From Allodiplogaster sudhausi (Eukaryota > Nematoda > Chromadorea > Rhabditida > Diplogasteridae): a DNA stretch of 64,000 nt. The notes beneath the pieces are model-generated. The model was not told the DNA's origin. It made no database searches and saw only the letters and a list, made by a program, of their open reading frames with translations. The position numbers and the translations under genes were made by a program. Each line of letters begins with the position of its first letter. Position 1 is the stretch's first letter. The stretch lies in the NCBI GenBank assembly GCA_945643635.1, contig CALZFC010000081.1:475001-539000 (forward strand), read 5' to 3'. Below are positions 53,950 to 64,000 of the stretch, one piece after another.

Positions 53950-55621
53950 CCGTCTCTCTCTGTCTCTCACCTGAAGTGTCTGCCACCAGCGAGATGTCTC
54001 TGGAGAGTTCTCTTGTAGACGAAGGAGACGGAAGGAGAAGGAGCGAATCTCGAGAGAAGGCCTGGCTGCCTGCGCGCGGCCGTCAGCCAGAACATGTCAT
54101 CTCGGAGTGCGCGGCGGTGTCTCTTCAAATTCATCTTCTTATTACTCACCATTCTTCCATTTCATTCTAGGGTGAGATAGGAACCTTGCTTAGCCAGAAG
54201 TAGAGAAGGGGATTCCAGACAATCGATGACATCGCAATCGCATGCACATTCAGCATCTTGAAGTAGCTCTGCTCAAAGATCTGTAACAAAAAGAAATATA
54301 TGGTCAGACATGGATTATCTCTTCTCATCTTCCATCTTCACTCTCCTCTAAATGTACTGAAATTGCTTGCGAAATCACATTAGATGCGCTTTATCCCCCA
54401 GTATCAAAGGACAAACATAGCCAAGATCTCTCAAGAAGTTGGCAAGAGTGAGGGGAAGCCAGGAAGCCATGAAGATCACCACCATCAGAATCAACACGTA
54501 CACCACACGTCTCTTTCGCACCTGAAGAAGGATCGTGAGAAAGTGAGAATAGAGAGAGGAAGACTGACAGCAGTGGCTGCTTGCTGAGCAGCCGTTAGCA
54601 TGCTCCCCTCTGCCACGATCCAGTCCGTTCGCACCGAAAACCATTGAATACAAAGTCAGTTTGTACTGCTAGAAAGGCATGCCTTCTGCAGAATCTTCCA
54701 GTAGCAGAAGGAGATGATGACAGATGGAATGGCGAATTGCAGAAGGAGAAGACCCGTGCCGTAGAAGAGCTTCAGGGGACTGCTCTCGGGCCACAAGAAT
54801 TCACCGCAGAACTCAAAAAGAATACTTTTATTATAAAATGGGTTTCAAATATCCAACAGTGGTTTACAGAGGTTGAATGATTTTAGCAAATAATTTTGAC
54901 ATGCGTAAAATGACTGACTTGTCCACAGAGAAGATGAGTGTGGCCGAGGTCGTCGAGGATGCTCATTGCTTGGAGATTCTGCATGATGTACAGAGGAGAA
55001 GAGATGAGCGCAGCCAGCATCCAAGTCAAGGCCATCAAGCACTTCAATCATTCCACTATCTATTTCTATCTATTGATCTACAAAGGGAACGGTGAATAGA
55101 CAGAGAAGGAACTAGCCTGGGAGCGGGAGATACTCCATGGCTCTTTCGTGGGCGTCACTATGCTTGTGTATCGGTCCAGTGCAATGAAGCACAGACAATA
55201 CGTCGACACCACAACTCAAATATTCTTCCTCTCAATTATAGATATACATATGTATTTACACTGTTTAAATTTGATCTAAAAGAATCTTTTTGAAGTTGCC
55301 TCAAATCTTTCTATCTCCCTGGACTCATCTGGTGTCCTCTTGCAATGAAAGCCATTCCCCTGGTGGGACACGGCTCTACGCTTCGCTTGGCAGCCAGAGA
55401 TTTAGTGTGGCAGAGTCTACTCAATCAAGGAGTCCTCCAGCACTGGCAAGCAAAGGGATTGCAATCAAGAAAACATTACAATTAGCTAATTCTAAGCTAA
55501 GAATGAATGTCTTGTTTCTTTCCAGTTTCTCACTACAAGGTTGATTAGCAGCCAACGGGATATATTTCACTGTTTATACACTTGATTCTCTGTGATATCC
55601 CCCTCCCTTCGTCTCAAGTAG

Positions 55622-55660
<39 letters not shown>

Positions 55661-56801
55661 ATCTCTCTCTTTCTCTCTCTCCTCTTTTTTCTATTAAAAA
55701 ATGCTCAGTATAAATTTCACAGAACACAGTAAAATTGACACTAATTTAGTAGAAAATTAGATCCCTCTCTCCCTTTCCCTCCTCTTTCTTTCTGTCGGTT
55801 TCTCTTTGTCTATCCCTATCTCATCTTTCCCTCTGTCTGTCCACTCTCTCTCTCTCTTTCTCTCTCCCTCTATCTGTCCCTTTCTCCTCTATCTCTTAGT
55901 ACACGGGAATGGCTGCGTTTGGTGATGGAATTGTATGAGTGGTCGTAGCAGCGGGAGCTTACAACGCCCAGCCACTTACTCAATTTCGTCAGGCATTCTT
56001 GCTGAAGGAGAGGGCACAAGGGCGATAGAGATAAAGAGAGAGAATGAGAGAATGAGAGATTAGAGAGATTGAATGAAAGAGTAAGAATGAGAGAGAGAGG
56101 GAGAGAGAGCCGGAGAAATAAGAAGAGTGGTTACATTTTGAGTCTTGTTGGATAAATGGACAGTGCATCCCTCTCGTCTCTTTCTCTTTTCGTCCTCCCA
56201 CTTATCAATCTCATTTTCGCTATTATTTAATTTTCCGATTAATTGTGCACACTAACTGTTTCCTTTTAAAGGAAACGGTTAACCCGCCTTGGGGAAAAAC
56301 AGGGAGCTTCTGCTGACCTGAAACTGCCTGGCAAGCTGGGACGAGCTTGCAGAGGAGTTGACCGAAGAACCACTTCTTGTAGAGAGCCAGCACGGGAGTT
56401 ATTGGCACAGCGGTGATGCACAGCAGCTAAACAGACAAGTAGAGACAGACATATTGAGAGAGGGAGAGAAAGAAAGAGGGAAAGGAAAAAAAAGAGAAAA
56501 GAGAGAGAGAGAGTGAGAGAGAGAGACTGTGAGAGAGGGAGAGAGAGGAGAAACTGCTTTAATTGAGGTATTTCAGTGACCGAACCAGATCCGAAGCGGC
56601 GAGGTTCAACAAGAAAACATTGGCGACAGTGAAGCGGCGTCTGAGAATGATGGAGTTGATGAGGAGACCGTTGCCCACCACTCCGATCACGAAGATGCTG
56701 ATGTATACGCAACAATAGATTATCTGCAAGAGATTAAAGAGAGTGTAAGAGAAGGAAGAGATAAGAGATAATGACAGAGAAGAAGAAGAGAGAGAGAGAG
56801 G

Positions 56802-56832
<31 letters not shown>

Positions 56833-57251
56833 GCGCAACACAACAGGAAAGTGTAATTGACTAGTTTTGAGTCTTGAATTCCCAAGTCAGCATATCTTCA
56901 TTCGATTGTCCCTGACTATTCAATTTCCAGTCTACCAATTACATACAGCTCTCTAAACTTGACACGCGAGGGGTTCTGGACTCAAGTTCATCCACGAATT
57001 CACATTTATTGTAAGCGAACTCTCGGAAACTTCGGGCTTCCTCCTTTACAATAAAACAGAGAAATTTATTTTGTTCCGCACTGGTATTATTCTTTCAAAA
57101 AAGATATGCAGAGTAGACAATGATTGGAGTGTTCTATTCGCGTTCTCGTGGAGGGCTCCCTCTTTGCATTCCGAGGAAAGGCATGGCAAGAGGACCCGGG
57201 GGAACCCCTCGCACCATTAACATGCATCTCCCTCACTCAGCATCTGCCTCT

Positions 57252-57310
<59 letters not shown>

Positions 57311-57785
57311 TCTCTCGCTTTCAACCCAAATCTCTCCACATTCACGGCCTTTCTCTCATCTTCAATCCACAAATAGTGAAAAGAATGATGAAAGGAACAT
57401 GCGTCAGTAGATGATAGCGCCTACTTTTTATTACAAAGGGAAGCGATACAGAGATAAATGTAGTTGAGGAACAGATAAAGAAACCTAATGAAAAGGTAAG
57501 AGATAGGGAGAAGGCTTGAGAAAGAGGAAAAAAATGCAGAAACAAATAAACAGAGAGAGAAAGAGAGGCAGGTCGAGAGAGAGAGAGAGAGAGAGATCAG
57601 AAGAGAGAAGTTCATGTGCAGCCCAAGAAGAAGAGGGTGAACAACCCAACCCGAATCTCAGTGTACGACGTGAGGTCATCGTAGCTGACGAGTTGCATGA
57701 AATGCTGCAATTCATGGCACTCCGCCTCGCTCTCGTTGTCTGCCGTCTCTCGGCCGAATTCTCTCTCGCCAGCTTCCTCTCCCAT
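53390..57785 (-). CDS. Neuropeptide F/Y-like G-protein-coupled receptor
   Basis: Class A receptor read on the minus strand. Phase-verified exons: 57651-57785 (extracellular N-terminus, ends LTSYTEIR), 56586-56723 (TM1-TM2: VIGVVGNGLLINSIILRR, VANVFLLNLAASDL), 56318-56426 (LCITAVPITPVLALYKKWFF; FGQLLCKLVPACQAVS with the TM3 Cys), 55117-55214 (STYCLCFIALDRYTSIVTPT, DRY motif), 54919-55041 (TM4, WMLAALISSPLYIM) and from 54811 (TM5, FYGTGLLLLQFAIPSVIISF then CYWKIL). TM6 is at 54400-54530 (RKRRVVYVLILMVVIFMASW) and TM7 at 54180-54283 (NVHAIAMSSIVWNPLLYFWL, NPxxY-like). W-FG-LCKLVP and IALDRY point to the NPF/NPY/NPR group. A basic tail (KMNLKRHRRALRDD) follows a ~45-bp intron; the final exon to 53390 (ERRPSCSMAAETAQP, end MRLRKPD) is less certain. 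One intron uses a GCTAGT donor. Confidence 0.85.
53695..53965. repeat. (CT)n-rich block
   Basis: Long imperfect CT microsatellite between the GPCR tail exons; purine-rich on the receptor's coding strand. Confidence 0.8.
55620..55685. repeat. (CT)n microsatellite
   Basis: Inside the ~1.1-kb receptor intron between TM3 exons. Confidence 0.8.
56455..56550. repeat. (GA)n-rich block
   Basis: Receptor intron between TM2 and TM3 exons; pyrimidine-rich on the coding strand. Confidence 0.8.
56780..56832. repeat. (GA)n microsatellite
   Basis: First receptor intron; pyrimidine-rich on the coding strand. Confidence 0.8.
57255..57310. repeat. (CT)n microsatellite
   Basis: Near-perfect CT run in the first receptor intron. 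Confidence 0.85.
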
Positions 57786-59312
57786 TCATGAAATTAGACC
57801 TGATTTCAAGAAATTCATCCTATACCAGAAGTGCGAGGTTAAAATAGCATAGAAGTTGAAAAGTCATAGTAACAAATATGCAGGATGAGGAGAGATAAGG
57901 GCAGAGAAAGTGTGAGATTCGAAGACTTCCCTGAAGGGAGTGATGTGGAGACAGACCACGCCCATTCCTCTCCTTCCTCAGCTCTTCTCCTTCAAGCTTC
58001 TTCCCGTGTTTAAAGGAGGCCCCTCCATGAGTTGATTCCCTCTCAACAACCTGCCATATTCCATTTGTCATTTCTATCAGAGTGCTCCTTTCCTCTACTT
58101 TCTCTAAGTCTCTCATTTATCCATTCTCTCTTCTACTTTCCCTTCCTTCATTTCCTCTGTCATATGTATATACATATACATGTATGAATTTCACCGCCAT
58201 GTACGGAGCATGTTTGCATCTCTTCACATAAACGCTCTGGATACGCGAAAAGATCTGGATAACATAAAATGCACATCAAATGCACATTTCAACACAAATA
58301 AAATTTGGGTTTTAAATCGTTTTATTTCAACATTTGAATCAAGACGGGAAAGCACAAGAATTTAGAGTGTTTTTGAACATGTTTATCTGAGTACGAGAGT
58401 AAATTTCTAAAGCAATTTAAGAAGTGAACGATAAGACTGCCGAGTGGCGGTGTTTCATAAGGTCACTCATGAACTATATGCATGTAACTGTAGCACACAC
58501 TGCACAGATTGGACCAGTTCATTCCCATTCTTAATTTAGATGGAATTCACTTGATTTGTATAGAGCAAGCAGGATATTTCATAAATAAGCATGCATTTTT
58601 AAATAATGTTTACTGTTGGAGAGTCAAACAATTAAGAAAATGAGAAAGATGGGAGGAAGAGATATCTAATGTAAGTAAGAAGGAGAGAAGCACAAGATTC
58701 TCTCACAAGAGCACCAGATGGACCCCTCTAATAGAACTGTTGCGATGTCTCTTGCCTGTACAGGACTCTTATTTAGAAGCAGAGAAAGAGAAGATGAGAG
58801 TAAGAGGGAGAGAGAGAGAGAAAGCGAGAGAGAGAGAGAGAGAGAGAGATAAAGATTTGCAAAAGGATAGACGTGGATAAACAGGCAGACTGAGTGGCAG
58901 CGAATGAGTGACCAATATCATTCCATCCTATGTAGTTCTAAAAACATTTGCAATCGATTGGATTGTTCTTCAGCTGGCAATTATCAGATTAATGAGAGGC
59001 CGTGAAGGAGAAGTCTCACTCTTGCTTTCTAATTCTTTCACTTTATTCGTTGACTATTCCTTTACGTATTCTGTCGTTTCAAAATAGACGTTATCATTTT
59101 GCCACCCTTATTTTCCAGTGGAACTTCTCTTCAAGACTCCATTCCTTGTTATCATTGATGGCAATTTAGTAGGTGGAACATCGAAAGTGAACGATAGCGA
59201 GACGAAAGAAAATAGAGTGAAAGAGAGAGAGAGAGAGAGAGAGAGAGTGATAGAGAAAGAGAGACAGACAATATTGCGAACGAACGGCAAAGTATATGTG
59301 CCAAGTATCAAG
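57786..59312. other. Divergent intergenic region
   Basis: Between the 5' ends of the receptor (-) and the GT92 gene (+). AT-rich, with (GA)n at 58800-58850 and 59220-59275. No gene recognised. Confidence 0.5.
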
Positions 59313-62300
59313 ATGCATCTTCGCCTGCGGATTTTTTTTCTGTTCCTTGGAGCCTCTCTTCCCGTTCTGATCTACTTGAACCGCTTCAACTTCCTCTCTG
59401 ACCATCCCGTGGACTCTCCTCTTCTTCTCTACCGAGCCTACCTCGAAAATCGGAAGATCAGATTCTAATTGCGAGACAGTAGCTAATTCAATTTACTTAT
59501 TAGTTATTTTTGTACTTGCCACCATAAATGATGCCGAAGGAGTGGGGAATACCGAGTACGCATCTTGGGGATCTCGAAGTGCCTGAATGGTGAGGACAAC
59601 CGCCGATTGGAGATGAATCTTCGACCAGACTCGACCGGCTGGACTCATCTTCATGTTCGCCAACTTATATGTTTCTTCTTATTCCAGAGGTTTCATGAAG
59701 GGTGAGAAGAAGCTGATTGCAACGTTAATTGCAGGGAAGACCTGCAGAGTTGCGTTGCCCGTGGGAATGGGCTCCTCTCTACAAATGGAATTCTTATCTT
59801 TTCGAGAGCAACCAAACTGACTGCTCTTCTTTTCCGACTGAAGTTGCTGCTACTGCGGGATTATGATTGCTTTTCCTCTTATTCTTCCTGTCTTAATATA
59901 TGAAATAGAAAGAGGAACCGCAAGTATTGAGGTGGCCCTACGCTGGGGTTCTTCTCATACTAGAAGAATTCCTCTCATTCCCGCTCTCTCACTTCCTCGT
60001 CTTCAGAGAAATCTTGTAGTCTGCGTCCCTCCTCTTTATTGGTTTGCATCTTTGCATTAATAACATTATAGGCGAGTTCAGGTTTTAGTACCTTTTAAGA
60101 AGTGAAATTGTTTGGGAAGCTGAGAGGCATTTGAATGAAGATGATTTCAGGTACAACGACTGGCCGCGGCTCTTGCTCTTCCTCCAACTGTGGAAGGAGG
60201 CCGATCGCATATTTCTTTATGTCAATTCCATATCTACAGATGTCCGGAAAGTTCTGGACTACTACGAAAAAATGGCAAGTTCTCGCTTTAGATTCCAGTA
60301 ACAGAAGAAAAAAAGAGTGAAGATTGAGGGCGTTGTGGATGTGGTTGCATGGCCATTCCTGCCTTCTCTTCCTGACGAGGACCCCAATGCGTTCGTTTCT
60401 CTCTCTTCATTCTCTTCACTTTCTGCATCTCTCTTCGCTCTCTTCACCCTCTTCACTCTCTTCATCTCTCTTCATTCTCTTCACCCTCTTCACTCTCTGC
60501 ATCTCTCTTCACTCTCTTCACCCTCTTCACTCTCTGCATCTCTCTTCACTCTCTTCACCCTCTTCACTCTCTGCATCTCTCTTCACTCTCTTCACCCTCT
60601 TCACTCTCTGCATCTCTCTTCACTCTTCACCCTCTTCACTCTCTGCATCTCTCTTCACTCTCTTCACCTTCTTCACTCTCTGCATCTCTCTTCACTCTCT
60701 TCACTCTCTTCACCCTCTTCACTCTCTGCATCTCTCTTCACTCTCTTCACCCTCTTCACTCTCTGCATCTCTCTTCACTCTCTTCACCCTCTTCACTCTC
60801 TGCATCTCTCTTCACTCTCTTCACCCTCTTCACTCTCTGCATCTCTCTTCACTCTCTTCACCCTCTTCACTCTCTGCATCTCTCTTCACTCTCTTCACCC
60901 TCTTCACTCTCTGCATCTCTCTTCACTCTCTTCACCCTCTTCACTCTCTTCACCCTTTTCACTCTCTGCATCTCTCTTCACTCTCTTCATTCTCTTCATT
61001 CTCTGCATCTCACTTCACTCTCTTCATTCTCTTCACTCTCTGCATCTCTCTTCACTCTCTTCATTCTCTTCATTCTCTGCATCTCTCTTCACTCTCTTCA
61101 TTCTCTTCACTCTCTGCATCTCTCTTCACTCTCTTCACCCTCTTCATTCTCTTCACTCTCGTCACCCTCTTCATTCTCTGCATCTCTCTTCATCTCTCTT
61201 CACCCTCTTCACTCTCTGCATCTCTCTTCACTCTCTTCACCCTCTTCACTCTCTGCATCTCTCTTCACTCTTCACCCTCTTCACTCTCTGCATCTCTCTT
61301 CACTCTCTTCACCTTCTTCACTCTCTGCATCTCTCTTCACTCTCTTCACTCTCTTCACCCTCTTCACTCTCTGCATCTCTCTTCACTCTCTTCACCCTCT
61401 TCACTCTCTGCATCTCTCTTCACTCTCTTCACCCTCTTCACTCTCTGCATCTCTCTTCACTCTCTTCACCCTCTTCACTCTCTGCATCTCTCTTCACTCT
61501 CTTCACCCTCTTCACTCTCTGCATCTCTCTTCACTCTCTGCATCTCTCTTCACTCTCTTCACTCTCTTCACCCTCTTCACTCTCTGCATCTCTCTTCACT
61601 CTCTTCACCCTCTTCACTCTCTGCATCTCTCTTCACTCTTCACCCTCTTCACTCTCTGCATCTCTCTTCACTCTCTTCACCTTTTTCACTCTCTGCATCT
61701 CTCTTCACTCTCTTCACTCTCTTCACCCTCTTCACTCTCTGCATCTCTCTTCACTCTCTTCACCCTCTTCACTCTCTGCATCTCTCTTCACTCTCTTCAC
61801 CCTCTTCACTCTCTGCATCTCTCTTCACTCTCTTCATTCTCTTCATTCTCTGCATCTCTCTTCACTCTCTTCATTCTCTTCACTCTCTGCATCTCTCTTC
61901 ACTCTCTTCACCCTCTTCATTCTCTTCACTCTCGTCACCCTCTTCATTCTCTGCATTTCTCTTCATCTCTCTGCGTGGTAGATCAGTGTATCGATTGGCC
62001 CATTCCCTGGCTCACAATGATTGTCTCTCCCGTGCTGCGTCTGCCACCTTCGTTGCTCTCGTTGATTTGGATGAATTCATTTTTGCAAGGTTTGCTCAGA
62101 GTGGACTAACTAATATATCTAAATAATTCCCTACTTCTTTTCTTTATAGTATCTGAAATTGCTTTTTGCTTGAAGGAACAAGAGCCTTTTGTCTGTGCTG
62201 GATGGAATTTTGACAGAAAGGAACTCGTCAATTGGCTCCATTCTCTTCCCTCATTCGGGACTAATCTTCAGGAAGAATCTCGACCATTCATTTGCTGCCG

Positions 62301-62915
62301 CTTCTCGGGCTGAAGCTTACGCTGTCAGGGGACCCGCCAAGGTTTGATTCCTCTTGCATCTGATGTCCATTCTTTCTTCCTCGTTTTCTCTCTCTCTCTT
62401 TCTCACGCTCTATTTCTCGCTCTCTCGCTCTACCTCTAGCTTTCTCTCCTCTCTCTCTCCCTCTCAGACCTCCTCTTTCTCTCTTTCCTTCTCGTTCTTT
62501 CGCTCAATATCCCTCTCTACAGATCATTTTCATGCCTTCACGTACCAGTCTTTTGTTAACGCATGCGGTGGGAGAACATTTACAACCCTACAAAACAGCC
62601 TACGTTAGTCTCCTCTAATTCCTGCGTAGTTTTTTTTAAGGAACCTCTATTTAATTTTTTTTAAATTCAAATTATCGCATCCTTCGCTCTGCTTTGCAGA
62701 TTCCCGCCTCCTCCGCTCTCCTCATCCACCTCCGGGATTCCTTCGGAGAGAAAAAACTCGGCGCTTCCCTTGCCACCTCTTCCTCTCCTCTTTGGCCCTT
62801 TTCCCCATCTCTCACTCAACGACTTCGTTCTCTTTCTACACTAATCTTCAACGGAACACCTCCGCCGTACTCTTCGAATGTATCTCATGCAACCATTCGC
62901 TGTCTTTCCAAGTAG
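59313..62915 (+). CDS. Glycosyltransferase family 92 (DUF23) protein
   Basis: Golgi-type II membrane enzyme; nematode GALT-1 of this family adds beta-1,4-galactose to core fucose of N-glycans. The start at 59313 encodes MHLRLRIFFLFLGASLPVLI, a short cytosolic tail plus anchor. An exon near 59930-60050 gives RNLVVCVPPLYWF, the family's VC-PLY motif. Phase-verified exons follow: one ending 60274 (WPRLLLFLQLWKEADRIFLY, VRKVLDYYEKM), 60329-60390 (GVVDVVAWPFLPSLPDEDPN), 61982-62089 (LAHNDCLSRAASATFVALVD then LDEFIFA, the DxD-like metal site), 62176-62341, 62523-62603 (THAVGEHLQPYKTAY) and 62700-62915 (IPASSALLIHLRDSFGEKK). Joins between the anchor exon and 59930 are unresolved. One intron has a GCAAGT donor; the next is a 1.6-kb minisatellite. 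Confidence 0.85.
60391..61981 (+). repeat. Minisatellite intron, ~37-bp pyrimidine unit, about 40 copies
   Basis: The whole 1591-bp GT92 intron is built from variants of a 37-bp unit: TCTGCATCTCTCTTCACTCT followed by CTTCACCCTCTTCACTC. A shortened variant (CACTCTTCACC) recurs near 60621, 61266 and 61634, each followed by the same CACCTTC/CACCTTT variant, showing that multi-unit blocks were duplicated. Because the unit lacks stop codons in this orientation, two frames stay open for 550-600 codons, which is not coding evidence. Confidence 0.95.
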
Positions 62916-62934
62916 TCTCTAAGTAGCAAAAGAG

Positions 62935-63070
62935 AGGGGGGGGGAAGAGGGAGAGAGAGTGAGAGAGGGAGGGAGAGGGAGAGAGAGAAGGAGAGGGAGG
63001 GAGGGGTGGGGAGAAGAGGGAGAGAGAGAGGGGAGAGGGAGAGAGAAGGAGAGGGAGGGAGAGAGGTGAT
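62935..63070. repeat. (GA)n/poly-G-rich block
   Basis: Purine tract of GAGAGG and GGGAGG units in the 3' UTR region of the GT92 gene. Confidence 0.8.
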
Positions 63071-63107
63071 GACAGAATCAGAACGGTCAATGTCTTATTT
63101 TGGTGTT

Positions 63108-63113
63108 AATAAA
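63108..63113 (+). terminator. Poly(A) signal of GT92 gene
   Basis: AATAAA about 195 nt after the GT92 stop on the same strand. Confidence 0.6.
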
Positions 63114-63232
63114 AGTGATTAGAAAGAGCGAAAGCAGGAATGGATTGTCTGTTGAGTTGGCGGAAGAATTGCAAGACGCCCTTGACTTCCTGCAGCAGGG
63201 ATCTTCTTCCTCTCGATCATTGGATATTCTCT

Positions 63233-63700
63233 GAGTCCACTGATCATTCCTCTTTCACTCTAATTTCTGAGTCCACTGATCATTCCTCTTTCACTCTAAT
63301 TTCTGAGTCCACTGATCATTCCTCTTTCACTCTAATTTCTGAGTCCACTGATCATTCCTCTTTCACTCTAATTTCTGAGTCCACTGATCATTCCTCTTTC
63401 ACTCTAATTTCTGAGTCCACTGATCATTCCTCTTTCACTCTAATTTCTGAGTCCACTGATCATTCCTCTTTCACTCTAATTTCTGAGTCCACTGATCATT
63501 CCTCTTTCACTCTAATTTCTGAGTCCACTGATCATTCCTCTTTCACTCTAATTTCTGAGTCCACTGATCATTCCTCTTTCACTCTAATTTCTGAGTCCAC
63601 TGATCATTCCTCTTTCACTCTAATTTCTGAGTCCACTGATCATTCCTCTTTCACTCTAATTTCTGAGTCCACTGATCATTCCTCTTTCACTCTAATTTCG
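63233..63700 (+). repeat. 13 perfect tandem copies of a 36-bp unit
   Basis: The unit GAGTCCACTGATCATTCCTC then TTTCACTCTAATTTCT repeats 13 times with no base change that I can see. It is open in one of six frames (plus strand, 12-residue unit ESTDHSSFTLIS); all minus-strand frames have a stop in every unit. The surrounding frame runs from an ATG at 63140 to a stop at 63727, 195 codons. It may be a young minisatellite or a repeat-containing gene; there is no homology, signal peptide or gene context to support coding. Confidence 0.95.
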
Positions 63701-64000
63701 TTTACTCGTCGCCAACGTTTCCATTGAATGCTGTAGGCATCTTTTTATTTTATAATTAAATCTTTTCGATTTCACCTTCGAGCATAAAAGATGGTAAATT
63801 GAATGAAAATATTTTCCACTTCTGCATATCATATTGATGCTTCTCTTTCTTATTTAAGATTATTGACTAGATGTTAACTTTGGACATTCGATTATTTTTC
63901 ATAAAATTTTATTCAATTTTTGTTGTTCTCGAAGATAAATAAGTCCACTATAAAAGTCCAAGCTATGAAAAGCTATAAACGGTAGTAATTTAAAGATCTC
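63701..64000. other. AT-rich sequence to window end
   Basis: No gene seen. Confidence 0.4.

Noticed and set aside
60317..62126. Two overlapping open frames of 554 and 600 codons through the CT minisatellite
   Set aside because: The unit has no stop codons in this orientation; flanking GT92 exons join in phase when the array is removed, so it is an intron.
63233..63700. Direct repeats of CRISPR-like length
   Set aside because: Units are contiguous with no spacers, in a eukaryotic genome; it is a minisatellite.

Overview
The window is nuclear DNA of a small invertebrate, most likely a nematode. Genes are split by many short introns (often 38-60 bp), ribosomal and metabolic genes are compact, and there is a GluCl-type chloride channel, a glycosyltransferase family 92 (DUF23) gene, an INSM/EGL-46 zinc finger and a protein kinase D gene. 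Fibrillarin is followed directly by ribosomal protein S16 with operon-like spacing, the same gene pair that I recall as fib-1/rps-16 in C. elegans. Species cannot be fixed from sequence alone.

Layout. 1-5.3 kb: GA/CT microsatellites, no gene recognised. 5.4-7.0 kb (+): INSM/EGL-46-like zinc finger. 8-18 kb (-): a co-directional block of DLST, a large charged protein with a LisH-like start, GTPBP6 and CZIB. 18.5-18.9 kb (+): a small secreted Tyr/Gly/His-rich protein. 19-22.4 kb (-): CACYBP and RAP2. 23.3-26.0 kb (+): fibrillarin and RPS16. 26.6-33.5 kb (-): protein kinase D. 33.5-43 kb: repeat-rich, with a secreted proline-rich gene and a partial charged-protein gene. 43.1-46.6 kb (+): GluCl. 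47.7-49.4 kb (+): S-adenosylmethionine synthetase, converging on MRPS12 (-). 51.4-53.0 kb (+): lipocalin-like secreted protein. 53.4-57.8 kb (-): neuropeptide-F/Y-like GPCR. 59.3-62.9 kb (+): GT92 glycosyltransferase carrying a 1.6-kb minisatellite intron. The end holds a perfect 13 x 36 bp array.

Most genes are unrelated housekeeping or neuronal genes; functional grouping is visible only for fibrillarin/RPS16 (ribosome biogenesis) and possibly the mitochondrial pair DLST/GTPBP6. Two genome-wide habits stand out: very abundant (GA)n/(CT)n tracts, some serving as polypyrimidine tracts at 3' splice sites, and an unusually high share of GC-AG introns. I saw no tRNA, rRNA, transposon or viral gene. 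Exon joins given here were worked out by hand from frame and phase continuity; where phase did not close I say so.
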